Positions 27,917-37,740 of a stretch of DNA of 64,000 bases are shown piece after piece (the stretch's first letter is position 1; each line of letters starts with the position of its first letter). The position numbers and the translations under genes are program-made. The notes beneath the pieces are model-generated. The model did not search any database. It was not told where the DNA came from and saw only the letters and a list, made by a program, of their open reading frames with translations. Source of the DNA: Aureococcus anophagefferens (taxonomy: Eukaryota; Sar; Pelagophyceae; Pelagomonadales; Pelagomonadaceae); the NCBI RefSeq assembly GCF_000186865.1, contig NW_008705565.1:2457046-2521045 (forward strand). Reading direction: 5' to 3'.

Positions 27917-28894
27917 TTAGGCCTTGCGCGCGACGTAGGTCTTCGCGCGGTCCTCGATGCGCGCCTTGACGTCCGCGAGCGTCGGCGGGAGGCGGAGCGT
28001 CGCGGCGGGCCGGCCGAGGTCGCGGCGGTTGATGGCGTCGAAGTGGACGTTCTTGACGCCCTTGAATTCCTTCCGGATGTTGATGCGGTCGTCCTGGTTC
28101 GACATCTCGCGGTCGACGGCGTCGGACGTGAGCCAGGCCTGGTGCTTCGTGATGCGCTCGTTGTGGGCGAAGATCCAGGACCGCGTCGCGTCGTCGATGC
28201 CCGCGAGCCACTGGACGGCCTCCGCGGGCATGACGTCGATGGGCGACTGGCGCACGAGGAGGCCCGACTTCTCGCGCTTGTCGCGCTCGATGTTCTGCGT
28301 GATGTTGTCGATGCGCAGCCCGTCCAGCACGCGGGCCTTGGTCATGCGCCGCTGCTTGGCGGTCTGCGTGCCCCCGGGCACGACCTCGCTCGACCGGTTC
28401 GACGCGCACTTCTCGTCGACGCGGTGGCTCAAATCCTCGAACATCTGCTGGAACTCCTGCTCCACGTCGGGCCCGAAGGCGAGCTGGCGGCAGAGGGCCT
28501 CGGGCACCATCTCGTCGAACTTGGCCGCGCAGCTCGAGCAGAAGGTCGTCTGGCTCTGGCACCGCGGGCACCGCTGCCAGCTCCCCGCGCCCAGGATCTC
28601 CTTGTGGATGTCGAGCTGGTTCGCCCGCCGCTGGCGCCGGCCCGTCGCGTACTTGGCGCCCTCGATCTTCTGCTGCTTCTTCCGCGCGCCGATGCGCGCG
28701 CGCCGCTCCGTCGACACGCCGGGGCTGCCCTTGGGGGCGCCCAGGCCCCCCCCCTGGGTGGACCGGCCGCTGCCGCCGTTCTGGAGGCTCGCGGGCAGCA
28801 TGGAGTTGCGGGGGGTCGGGCTGTCGGGCGACAGGGCCGGCGACCCCAGCTGCTCCGACGCGCTGTCCGCCTCGCTCATGTTCAGGGACGGCAT
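27917..28894 (-). CDS. Hypothetical protein with a small Cys motif
   Basis: 325 aa from the ATG at 28894 (MPSLNMSEADS). The N-terminus is Ser/Pro-rich, then a basic segment ARIGARKKQQKIEG, then a treble-clef-like pair RCPRCQSQTTFCSSCAAKF (about 134-152) that could bind one zinc. The rest is charged and helical (RKEFKGVKNVHFDAINRRDL near 275). No family recognised. A longer non-ATG frame reaches 28975. It ends 208 bp from the start of the F-box-like gene on the same strand. Confidence 0.6.
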   Translation of the reverse strand: MPSLNMSEADSASEQLGSPALSPDSPTPRNSMLPASLQNGGSGRSTQGGGLGAPKGSPGVSTERRARIGARKKQQKIEGAKYATGRRQRRANQLDIHKEILGAGSWQRCPRCQSQTTFCSSCAAKFDEMVPEALCRQLAFGPDVEQEFQQMFEDLSHRVDEKCASNRSSEVVPGGTQTAKQRRMTKARVLDGLRIDNITQNIERDKREKSGLLVRQSPIDVMPAEAVQWLAGIDDATRSWIFAHNERITKHQAWLTSDAVDREMSNQDDRINIRKEFKGVKNVHFDAINRRDLGRPAATLRLPPTLADVKARIEDRAKTYVARKA

Positions 28895-28971
28895 GGCGTC
28901 CCCCGGGGCTCTCCCGAAATGCGCGCTAGAGAGAGCCGGGGAGGGGTTTTGAGCGGGTCTGTGATGCCGTC

Positions 28972-30064
28972 TCAACTCTTTAGCCTAGACGGCGCCGCGG
29001 TCATGCGGAGGAACGCGCCGGCCCACTCCGCGGCGACGTCGCCGGCGCGGTGGGCGTCCGGGTACTTGGCCCGGATCTCGCCGACGGCGCGCGCGTGGAC
29101 GTCGTCGTCCGTGGCGAGGGCCACCGCGAGGCGCACGTAGTCCGCCGCGTCGCGCGCGACGAAGTCCGTCAGGTTCATCTGGCCGTAGATGGACATGGCG
29201 TGGCGGCCGCGCTCCAGGGGGCCCGGGAGCACGACGAGGGGCACGCCGTTGGAGAGCGCGTCGAGGGCCGTGAGGCAGCCGCCGTAGGGGTACGTGTCGA
29301 GCGCGACGCGCGCGTTCGACAGCGCGTTCACGTAATTCCAGTAGTCGACGACGCGCAGCCGCTCCAGGAGGTGCGCGCGGTTCCGGGCGCCCGCGCTCGC
29401 CCGCAGGCGCCGGAACATCAACGACGTGAGCTGGCGCTGCGGCTCGGAGACGACGGCGACGACGCCCGTCGGGTCCGCCTCGAGGACGTCCAATAAGATG
29501 TCGTCGAAGAGCGCGTGGACCTTGAAGAGCCGCCCCAGGATCAAATACAAGGCGCCGCCGGGGTCCCGCTCGAGCAGGTCGCCCCGGGGCTGCCGCTCGA
29601 GGGCCTTGATCTGGAACGGCGCCGTGTTCACCCACGACGCGCGCACCAGTTGCTCCGCGTAGTGGTCCGAAGCCCCGTCGACCTCCGTGTCGAGGCCGAG
29701 GAAGTAGTCGACGCTCGCGAGCCCCGTCGTCACCGGGTGGCCCCTGGTCTTCGCCGTGCTGGCAGCCGTCCGTCGCGTTCCGGTCGAGCATGCACCGGAA
29801 GCGGCGCCGGAGCTCGGCCTCGGCGGCGTCGCCGCGCGCGAGCAGCGCGCGCCGCGCCTCCGCCGCGAGGGACGCGGCCTCGCCGGCGACGCAGATTTGT
29901 GTGGATTCGCAGAAGGCGCGCGCCGCCGCCTCGAGCTCGGCGTGCACGAAGTCGACGCAGAACGGCGCCGCGCCGGTCTCGTCGCAGGCCTCGCGCGAGT
30001 CGACGCGGTAGATCGCGTCGCCGGCGGCGCGGAGCGAGAGGAGGACGAGTAGGAGGTGTTTCAT
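28972..30064 (-). pseudogene. GT41 (O-GlcNAc-transferase-like) gene with a frame break
   Basis: The 5' frame starts at 30064 with a signal peptide (MKHLLLVLLSLRAAGDAIYR) and runs about 105 residues before losing sense near 29755. The other frame continues from there to 28972 with GT41/SPY C-terminal-lobe motifs: RGHPVTTGLASVDYFLGLD, DTYPYGGCLTALDALSNGVP, PLVVLPGPLERGRHAMSIYG. The break is a one-base shift at TGCCAGCACGGCGAAG. The usual N-terminal catalytic lobe and TPRs are missing, so besides the shift a segment may be lost. It may be a pseudogene, an assembly error, or a gene with an unseen intron. Confidence 0.6.
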
Positions 30065-30224
30065 CTTCTGAAGGGCTGCCTGCGATGCATTACAGCGGCC
30101 ATCATTAGCTCGCCTCTATGTTGAAATCGTAGGTAGCATCCACTCGTCGGTATCGTTGTTAACCCCCGGCCACAATCTCATTGAGAAGAATGACACGACG
30201 CCTGCTGGACACGATCGAGCAGCG

Positions 30225-32345
30225 ATGGGGAATCGCCGACGCAAAAAACCGACGACGCCGTCGAAGCTGGGAACCCCGTCGCCGTCCTCGAAGAAACCGG
30301 CCATTACGCTGGACGATCCCGCGCGCGGCCCCGTCGACGACTCGGACGAGGGCCTGCTCCCTCGCCTCGCGGCGGCCGTCTTCGGCGTGGTCGCCGCCGT
30401 CGCGAGCCTCGTAACGGCGGCGGCAACGCTGGTCGGCGCGGCGCCCGCGAGCGCCCTCCGGGCCGACTTCGAGGAGGCCGCGGTCGAGGAGGCCACGCGC
30501 CAGCCGCGGAAGCGGAGCTTGCGGAGCACGAACACGGGCGACGTCGACCCGCCGAACACGGAGGAGCTCAAGCTCCAGAAGGACCGATGGCGGGAACGGC
30601 TCGAGACCCTGGAGCGCTCCGAGGTCTGCATCCGCGCGCGCGCGGACGAGACGCGGGAACTCGTCGCGGCCGCGGAGGAGGCAGCGAGCGATCTGGTGCG
30701 TGTGAAAGATCTCCTCCGAGAGCGCGTGAAATTCGAGAGCGAGCGCGCGACGGCCATCACGCGCGAGCGCATCGCCGCGTCGCGGGAGCTCGACGCGGTG
30801 TCGGAGCGGTTGCGCCTCGCGGAGGAGGTGGCGGCTGCGAGCGGCGACGAGATTTCGGATACGGACCGCGACGACGTGGAGGGCGACGACGACGCGGAGG
30901 GCGACATGGACGTCGGCGGCGACGGCCCGTCGACGGGCCCGGGGCCCGAGGGCGTCGACACCATCGCGGGCAAAGTCTTCCAGGCCACGGGCTTCGGCCC
31001 CGCGGGGCGCGACGAGCTCCGCCGCATGCTCGAGGACAAGGGCGCGAGCCTCACGGGGGGGGACAAGCTCAAGATTGCCACGTACGGCTTGATAGCGACG
31101 AAACGGTTGAAGAAGAACCCGGGCTCGAACATGAAGATGCACGACGCCATGCACAAGGGGAAGCCCGTCTTCACGATGTCGGAGATAAAGGAGTTCGAGG
31201 ACGTCACCATCGAGGAGATGGCCCTCGACGTCGACAAGGAGTACCAGGGCTCGGCTCCGTGGAAGGCGAAGGCCATGCCCACGGTCCGCCTGTCCAAGGC
31301 GCAGGCCGAGGCCTTCGTCGGCCCGAAGAAGAAGATGCCGGACGGCCTCAAGACGTCGGAGGCCGAGGAGAAGGGAATGAAATTCTGCGACTGCCTCGAG
31401 ACGTCATGCCCGCACTTGCACAGGTGCAAGTGCGCCGACTGCGGACGCCGCTACTTCAGCAGGAGAGGCAAGCGCGTGGACGGCCCCGTCTGGCACCGGG
31501 CCGACGCGCGGGACGTCTGGGGCGAGTCCAAGACGTCCCTGCGAGCAGCGCTATGCCTCCAGCAACAGCGCTATGGCGTCATTCGCACGCTGACAGGTGC
31601 CCGCGCGGACGCCAACAAGAAGTTTAGCGACAATGGCGGCTTGAAGAGAGGCCAAGCGAAACACGCAGCGAAACGCCGGCAGTTCCTCAAGGAGACGATC
31701 CCCGAGGACTGCGAGAAGCCCGCTGACAGGTGCGCGCGCGCCGAGTCGCGCGCGAACCTGGGGAAGATCAAGGCCGCGGTGGAGGAGCTGCGCGCGCGGC
31801 ACGACGCGCCCGAGCTCCTCATCTACTACATCATCTTCGCGGTCAGCATCAACTCGTTACGGGGGAACTCCGTCGTCAAGGAGGGCAACCACAACGGCAC
31901 GACGCATTTCAGGAACCCGTCGAAGCAGAAGCCGAACGGAGTGCGGCCCGGCATCGGCCTCGCCAAGAGGAACGACCTGATGAAGTGCGCGCGCGGCTTC
32001 AAGCCCACGGAGCTCGCCCAGCACGGGCCGCCGGCCACGCTCCTCACGGACGCGGGCCACGCGCACGAGTTCGCCCTCGACGTCGAGGAGCTGACGCTCG
32101 ACGAGGTGGACCTCTACGCGTTCTACGACGACAAGAACCTGAAGCCGCTGAACCGCGCGCACCGCCGCGTCCTCACCCGCAAGTCCGGCCCCTACCACGT
32201 GGGCGTCCGCCTCATCCCCGTCCTCAACGGCGAGCTGCCCACCGTCGACGGCCACGTCGGCTGGCTCGACCCGACGCTCGAAGAGAAGCACGCGGCGCGC
32301 GTCGCGAAGATCGAGCGGGATCGCCGCGCGGCGACTTCCTCCTAA
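30225..32345 (+). CDS. Large protein of unknown function with coiled coil and Cys cluster
   Basis: 706 aa. Basic N-terminus (MGNRRRKKPTTPSKLG), a hydrophobic segment (about 46-75, AAAVFGVVAAVASLVTAA), a long coiled coil (about 115-210, LQKDRWRERLETLERSEVC onward), an acidic linker, then DEYQGSAPWKAKAMP-type sequence and a Cys/His cluster FCDCLETSCPHLHRCKCADC (about 386-405) that may bind zinc. The C-terminal 250 residues contain YYIIFAVSINSLRGNSVVKE and GPYHVGVRLIPVLNGELP, a conserved-looking globular domain. I recognise no family. The gene starts 160 bp from the divergent GT41-like gene. Confidence 0.6.
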   Translation: MGNRRRKKPTTPSKLGTPSPSSKKPAITLDDPARGPVDDSDEGLLPRLAAAVFGVVAAVASLVTAAATLVGAAPASALRADFEEAAVEEATRQPRKRSLRSTNTGDVDPPNTEELKLQKDRWRERLETLERSEVCIRARADETRELVAAAEEAASDLVRVKDLLRERVKFESERATAITRERIAASRELDAVSERLRLAEEVAAASGDEISDTDRDDVEGDDDAEGDMDVGGDGPSTGPGPEGVDTIAGKVFQATGFGPAGRDELRRMLEDKGASLTGGDKLKIATYGLIATKRLKKNPGSNMKMHDAMHKGKPVFTMSEIKEFEDVTIEEMALDVDKEYQGSAPWKAKAMPTVRLSKAQAEAFVGPKKKMPDGLKTSEAEEKGMKFCDCLETSCPHLHRCKCADCGRRYFSRRGKRVDGPVWHRADARDVWGESKTSLRAALCLQQQRYGVIRTLTGARADANKKFSDNGGLKRGQAKHAAKRRQFLKETIPEDCEKPADRCARAESRANLGKIKAAVEELRARHDAPELLIYYIIFAVSINSLRGNSVVKEGNHNGTTHFRNPSKQKPNGVRPGIGLAKRNDLMKCARGFKPTELAQHGPPATLLTDAGHAHEFALDVEELTLDEVDLYAFYDDKNLKPLNRAHRRVLTRKSGPYHVGVRLIPVLNGELPTVDGHVGWLDPTLEEKHAARVAKIERDRRAATSS

Positions 32346-32475
32346 TTTTTTTTTCGGTCTTCTCGGGGACACTTAACCATCAAGCTCTGCGGCCAGCGGC
32401 CGACGGCGCCGTCGCGCGCGCACCCTACGTATACGCGTATACGCGTCAACGCACGCGCTCGGCGAATCGGCGAAG

Positions 32476-32487
32476 ATTTGCCACGAG
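32476..32487 (+). promoter_or_regulatory. ATTTGCCACGAG motif
   Basis: 13 bp upstream of the SDR ATG, sense strand. One mismatch from ATTTGCCACAAG seen at other starts. Confidence 0.35.
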
Positions 32488-32499
32488 CCCGAGCTCAGC

Positions 32500-33841
32500 A
32501 TGGCCAAGTCACGCATCGCATGGTTGCTCGCCGCCGCGGCGTGGTGCGGCCGCGGCGTTGCGCTGTCGCTCCACGGTCGCACGCAGCGCAGGACTATGAC
32601 CATGGCCGACGGCCGGCGCGTGGCCATCGTCACGGGCGCGACGCGCGGCATCGGCAAGGGCATCGCGCTGGAGCTGGGCCGCGCGGGCTACGCCGTGCAC
32701 GCCGTCGGCCGGTCGAGCCGGTCGGATCCGGACCGCGACGTGAGCGCCGAGATGGGTGAGTACCGGCGGCTGCCCGCCGACGAGGAGCTGACCGTCGAGC
32801 GGACCGCGGAGCAGGTCGACGCGTTGGGCGGCCGCGGCGCGGCGCGCGTCTGCGACTGCGGCGTCGAGGGCGCCGTGGAGGCCATGGTCGCCGACGTCGT
32901 CGCCGCCGAGGGCCGCCTCGACGTCCTGGTCTGCAGCGCCTACGCCGTGCCGTCGCAGAAGTTAAGGGACGACTTTTGGAAGCAAGGGATGGCGATGTGG
33001 GACGCCGTCAACGGCGTCGGCCTCCGCGCGGTCTACGCGTCGTGCCTCGCCGCGGCGCCGCCCATGATCGAGACCGCGCAGAAGCACGCCGACGCGACAC
33101 CGCTCATCGCCCTCGTGAGCTCCTTCGGCGGCAAGAGCTACACGTTCAACGTCGCCTACGGCGTGGGCAAGGCCGCCGTCGACCGCCGCGCGGACATCAA
33201 ATCTTCAACCCGACTTCAATGTGCGCGCAACCGTTTCGATGCAAGCTCTTCGGCTGTGCTTCGAGAAGTCGACGAGCGCACTCGATTCGTCCAAACATCA
33301 GCCGAATCGACGAGCTAGAGAGGTGTGAAGTTTTCGCTGGACAGGGCATTTCCACCGGTTGATTGCCACGCAGGTCGACCGCCTCGCGGGCGACATGGCC
33401 CTCCAGCTGAAGAAGCACGGCGTCGCTACTACGGCGTTATACCCGGGTTTGGTGCGGACCGAGGCGAACCTGGAGATGGTCGACATGGGCACGTGGGACG
33501 AGGCGAGCGGCGGCCTGGACCTCGCCGTCGGCGAGACGCCGGCCTTCAGCGGCCGGGGGCTCGTCGCGCTCCTGGGCCTGCCCCAGGCGGACCTGCTCGC
33601 CCGGAGCGGGAACGTCGAGGTCATCGCGGAGCTCGCGGACGAGTTCGGCTTCGACGACGTCGACGGCGCGCGGCCCTGCTCGATCCGGTCCCTGCGGTAC
33701 CTCCTGCCCAACTTCGTCTTCCCCCAGGTCGAGAAGGAGGCGGGCAAGCCCGTGCCGGCCTGGATCCGGGACAACGTCCCCGACGTGCTCCTCCCCTGGT
33801 CCGTCTTCTCCGCGGGGCCGCCGCCGGAGCCCGCGGACTAA
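32500..33841 (+). CDS. Short-chain dehydrogenase/reductase, DHRS1-like, 2 exons
   Basis: Exons 32500-33177 and 33374-33841; 381 aa. Intron = introner B3. NAD(P)H-binding TGATRGIGKGIALELG (about 48-63), a DVLVCSAYA segment replacing NNAG, and the catalytic Ser-Tyr-Lys set in LVSSFGG and AYGVGKAAVDRLAGD: the YxxxK lies directly before the splice junction. VALYPGLVRTE-type segment (TTALYPGLVRTEANL) and the C-terminal layout match DHRS1. An N-terminal signal MAKSRIAWLLAAAAWC suggests ER or plastid routing; in-frame Met34 (MTMADGRRVAIVTG) is an alternative cytosolic start. Confidence 0.88.
33186..33373 (-). mobile_element. Introner element B3 (family B, 188 bp)
   Basis: Target duplicates GTCGACCG at 33178-33185 and 33374-33381. 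Ends CCGCGCGGACATC and GATTGCCACGCAG. Intron 33178-33373 (196 nt), GT-AG, phase 0. Core antisense to the host with one mismatch. Confidence 0.94.
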
Positions 33842-33972
33842 GGCTGCAGTACTTCACCTTTGCGGCATGTTGATGGGAACATAGGGCTGTGCAGTTCGGA
33901 TCGACGCGATCGAGCCGCGACGGCCGCGGCGGGCGCCGTCGGCCAGCGCGTCGCGGGCTCACACGTCGAGGC

Positions 33973-35778
33973 ATGGCGTTTCCATTGCGTGCTCGCGCGA
34001 TGCGCGTAGCCTGGCGCCAGCGACGGGCGTGCCGCGTCGCCGCGAATCGATGGTCGTCGAGCACGGCACCGACGGACGCGCCGGAAGCGGGGACGACTCG
34101 ATCGACGTGGGTCATGAAGGGGTGGCAAGCGATGGACGGCCTCGAGACGGCGGAGCGCGTGCGGCTGGCGGCGCTGCTCGCGTCGCTGCGGCGGCTGCGC
34201 GGCCACGGCGACGCGGCGCCGGACGAGGCGGCGCGGGCGCCGGACGAGGCGGGCCGGCTCGCGGCGGCGTTCCCGCTCGACGAGGCCGGCGGCCGCGCGC
34301 TGGTCTGGGGCCTGCTGGGCGGCGGCCGCCTCGCCGCTACCAGCCTCGCGGGCCTGCTGGACCAGGCGACGGCGGCCTTCGCGGCGGCGCCGCGCGTGAG
34401 CGACGTCTTCCTCGAGAACGACGCGGACCGGTGCGTCGTCGTCGGCGACCTCCACGGCTCGCTCGGCGACCTCGTGACGGCGTGCGGCCTCGCGGGCGAG
34501 CCAGGGCCGTCGACGCGCGTCGTCTTCAACGGCGACTTCGTGGACCGGGGCCGCGACGGCGTCGAGGTGCTGGGCGTCGTGCTCGCGCTCCACCTCACGT
34601 TCCCCGAATTTGTAAAAGTGAACCGCGGCAACCACGAGGACACGGCGCTGTCGTCCGCCTACGACTTCGAGGGCGAGCTCACGCGCAAGTACGGCCGGCG
34701 CGCGGGCGCGGCGCTCCTGGAGCAGTGCGGCCGCCTCTTCGCGGCCATGCCCGTCGCCGCTTTGGTCCGCACGGTCGACGGCGCCGACAGCCTCGTCGTC
34801 CACGGGGGCGCGCCGCGGGGCCTGCCGCCCGTGGACGCGCTCTACGCCGCGCCCCGGGCGACGTCCGTCGCCGCCGCGCACTACGGCGACGGCGACGCCG
34901 GCGACCTGCTCGTGCAGGACCTGCTCTGGAGCGACCCCGTCGAGTACCCCTCGGCCGACTTCCCGGAGACGGGCGCGCCGAACGCGGCGCGGGGCGGCGC
35001 CGGGTGCGTGCTCTACGACGGGTTGCTCGCGCCCTGGCTCCGGCGCGAGAACTTGGTGCGCCTCGTCCGGTCCCACGAGACCGTGGCGACGGGCGCCAAG
35101 GTCACGGACCTCGGCGGCGGCGTCGAGCGGTGGACCGTCTTCTCCGCGTCGCGCTACCCGCACGGCACGGGCCTCAACAAGGCCGCCGTGCTCGCGCTCT
35201 CCGGCGACGGCGCCGCGGCGCCGAGCCGCTGGGACCACGACCGGCCCGAGAGCGACCCCGACGGCCCCGCGGTAGGGTCGACCCACGTTTCGCCCGCGGC
35301 CCTCGAGCGCGACGTCGGCGACGACTACGAGGACGTGGCCGTGACGCGCGACGCCCTCGCGGCGCGCATCCTCGCCTTCCTGCACCGGCACCGCGGCGCC
35401 CTGACGCTCGCGCTCGACGGCGAGGCGACGTTCCCGGACGTGTGCGCCGCGTGCTCCGCGCGCCTCGGCGCGTCCGAGGGCGCCTGGCGCGACCTGCTCC
35501 TGCCGGCGCTCGGGGCGGCGCCTCGGCGCCGGCGCGACCTCTCCAGGGCGCGGACGGACTGGCCCGCGCGGCTCCTGCGGCGCGCGCGGCCGCGGGCCGG
35601 CGTCGCCGCGGGCTTCGCGCGGCGGTCGAGGGCCGAGCTCCGGCGCGTCCTCGGCGACGACGCCCGGGGCTTCGCCGCCTTCGCGCGCGCCGTCGGCGAG
35701 GTCAACGCGACGCTCCCGGCGGACCGCGCGATCGACGCGGCCGCCGTCTGGGCGCTCCTCGCGCTCGCGGATGGCTAA
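33973..35778 (+). CDS. PPP-family Ser/Thr protein phosphatase, PPEF-like
   Basis: 601 aa from the ATG at 33973; an in-frame ATG at 34114 is an alternative. PPP metal-binding motifs are all present: VVVGDLHGSLGDL, NGDFVDRGRDG, VNRGNHED, with later LVVHGGAP, VRSHETVATGAKV and VFSASRYPHG. The gap between the GNHE motif and SHETV and the long C-terminal extension suit the RdgC/PPEF group, but EF-hands are not evident in the C-terminal 170 residues. Dephosphorylates Ser/Thr; regulator unknown. Converges with the phosphoglycerate mutase gene, 119 bp apart. Confidence 0.85.
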   Translation: MAFPLRARAMRVAWRQRRACRVAANRWSSSTAPTDAPEAGTTRSTWVMKGWQAMDGLETAERVRLAALLASLRRLRGHGDAAPDEAARAPDEAGRLAAAFPLDEAGGRALVWGLLGGGRLAATSLAGLLDQATAAFAAAPRVSDVFLENDADRCVVVGDLHGSLGDLVTACGLAGEPGPSTRVVFNGDFVDRGRDGVEVLGVVLALHLTFPEFVKVNRGNHEDTALSSAYDFEGELTRKYGRRAGAALLEQCGRLFAAMPVAALVRTVDGADSLVVHGGAPRGLPPVDALYAAPRATSVAAAHYGDGDAGDLLVQDLLWSDPVEYPSADFPETGAPNAARGGAGCVLYDGLLAPWLRRENLVRLVRSHETVATGAKVTDLGGGVERWTVFSASRYPHGTGLNKAAVLALSGDGAAAPSRWDHDRPESDPDGPAVGSTHVSPAALERDVGDDYEDVAVTRDALAARILAFLHRHRGALTLALDGEATFPDVCAACSARLGASEGAWRDLLLPALGAAPRRRRDLSRARTDWPARLLRRARPRAGVAAGFARRSRAELRRVLGDDARGFAAFARAVGEVNATLPADRAIDAAAVWALLALADG

Positions 35779-35897
35779 GTCCCTGTTGAAGTGCAAGGAT
35801 TGGGGACCGGGTTGACTCAGGTTTCGGAAACTGTTGAAGCGGCGTTTAACATAACCGGCGGGATATGCTACCAACAAACAAAGCTTTAGTCGGGGCG

Positions 35898-37282
35898 TCA
35901 CCCGTAGGCCGAGCGGTCGTCGCCGCCGTCGCGCTGGTGGATGGGCTGGACCTTGCCCCAGGGCAAATCGACGTCCTCCGGCGGCGGCGGCCGCGCGGGC
36001 ACCTTGGCCTCGTGGAGGATCTCGTGGGCGATGTGGGCCGCCGACGCCTCGAAGTCGGCCAGCGTGCAGACGGCGTCGTCCTTCATGTTCAGGTGGCGCA
36101 CGATGCGCTTGACGATGGCCGCGACGGCGACGTCGTCGCCTGGGCAGCAAAAGGGTGCGACATGCCCAACTTCAAAGGCTCCTATCTCGGTCGTTTTCCG
36201 CTCGTTTCGGCTGATTTTTGGACGAGCGATCATCTCTCGGAGCGCTCTCGAAGCGTGGGTGCTGTTTTTGAAACGCGCGCGCGCGGAACACTCACGTTGA
36301 AGCGACGTTGAATCACCCTTTTGCTGCCCTGGTCGTCGCCGAGCAGCTTCCGGACGCCCAGCTTGATCTCGTCGGCCGTGAGCATGCGGTCGCCGTTCTC
36401 GTCCAGCGCGTCGAAGAGGGCCCGCGTGAGCACGCCGCCCGGCGCCAACGCGCTGCGCAGCCGGATCAGGTTCCTACTGGACAGCAGCCAGCGCGCGTGG
36501 CTGCCCGCCGCCGAGCCCTTCTCCAGCGGCGCGTACTTGCGGGACACGAGCTCCCGCGACGTCTCGTCGAAGCGGTAGAGGATGGGCACGCTGTTGGGCA
36601 CGTGCAGCGACGGCACGTCGGCGTCGGGCACGCCGTCGATGGACGCCATGAGGCCCCGTAAAGTATTGGAATGCGCCACGAGCAACACCGTCCGGTCGGG
36701 CCCCGCGAAGAGCGCGGGTTTCACGCAATCCTCGTAGCACGCCAGGACGCGCGCCTGGCAGTCCGCGAGCGACTCCGTCGCGGGCGCGGGCGGCGGCCGC
36801 CAGTGCGGGTGGCTCTCGTCGAGCGGCGGCGGTTTCCCCCGCATCGACCGGCGCCACGACTTCACCTGCGCCTCCCCGAAGTAGGACAGCAGCATGGCGT
36901 CGCCCTTGCAGACGCTCTGGACGCAGCCGTAGTGGCGCTCGTTGAGCCGCGGGTCCCGCACCGTCCGCGGGTTCCGGTGGCCGCCGTGCTGCTCGATCGC
37001 CGTCATCGCCAAGGCCGCCGTCTCGTACGCGCGCTCGAGCTCCGACGTGAAGACGTCCGTGATCTTCGACCCGTAGCCCCGCTCGCCCAGGAGCTCGCCG
37101 GCCTCGATGGCCTGGCTCCGGCCCCGCGGCGTCAGCGCGACGTCGCACCAGCCCGTGAACGTCGCCGTCGTGCCGTTCCAGATCGACTGGCCGTGGCGGA
37201 GTAGAATGAGCGTGCCGATTTCTCGTTGCGGCGCGTCCAGGGCGCGCCGGAGCGGCCGCAGGGCGGCGCGGCTGCGCATCAT
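35898..37282 (-). CDS. Phosphoglycerate mutase with C-terminal EF-hand region, 2 exons
   Basis: Exon 1 is 37282-36340 and exon 2 is 36139-35898; 394 aa. The intron is introner A3. The dPGAM domain occupies about 20-260: phosphohistidine in LILLRHGQSIWN (H30), SELERAYETAALAM, LNERHYGCVQ, and VLLVAHSNTLRGLM. After it, DALDENGDRMLTADEIK (about 300-316) is an EF-hand loop with D-x-N-x-D spacing. Exon 2 adds a second helical unit (VKRIVRHLNMKDDAVCTL). A glycolytic enzyme fused to a calcium-binding module is unusual. The long in-frame extension upstream of 37282 is Arg/Pro-rich and not included. Confidence 0.88.
36140..36331 (+). mobile_element. Introner element A3 (family A, 192 bp), inverted relative to host
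   Basis: Target duplicates GTCGTCGC at 36132-36139 and 36332-36339 (plus strand). On the host minus strand the intron is 36339-36140 (200 nt), GCGACGAC at the 5' end and GCTGCCCAG at the 3' end: GC-AG, phase 1. The core reads plus, antisense to the host, yet the terminal bases match those of sense copies. Confidence 0.96.
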
Positions 37283-37740
37283 GGCGGCGGGCGGGCGCAG
37301 CGCGACAGGCGCAGCAGGCGGAGATGCCAAAAGCTGCTCGAGAATTTGCCACAAGAAAGAAATCGCCGCTTTGCCATGCGCGACGACGCCTGCGACGGCG
37401 TCCCGACGGGCACGGCGGTGAACGATCCTGGGGGTTTTGTTTTGGTGTGTTGGTGAGAGGATGGGTTGAAGACACGCTGGCGCGAGCGCCTGCGACGCGC
37501 GCGGCCGCGACGCGGACGGCCGCCAACTTCGCCAGGTCGCCAAGTCCGATGGCCCACTGCCTGCGCGTCGCTGCGTGCTAGACCACGCGCTCGGGGATTT
37601 CTCCAAGCGAACGGCTCGCACTCGGGAGGTTTGAGCGGGCGTCAAAAACGCTCGCCGCCTTGGCTTTGGAGCCCAGGCCAGCCAGACGTGGAAGGTGGCG
37701 GCCCAAGATCGCTTTGCTTCGACCTTCAGCTCGCGCAAAG
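37283..37740. promoter_or_regulatory. Divergent spacer between PGAM and second LHC gene
   Basis: 458 bp. Holds the TTTGCCACAAG motif at 37344-37358 and CAGCAGGCGG-type GC-rich DNA. No gene supported. Confidence 0.4.
37344..37358 (+). promoter_or_regulatory. ATTTGCCACAAGAAA motif
   Basis: 62 bp upstream of the PGAM start but on the opposite strand to that gene. Fullest match of the recurrent motif. Confidence 0.4.
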
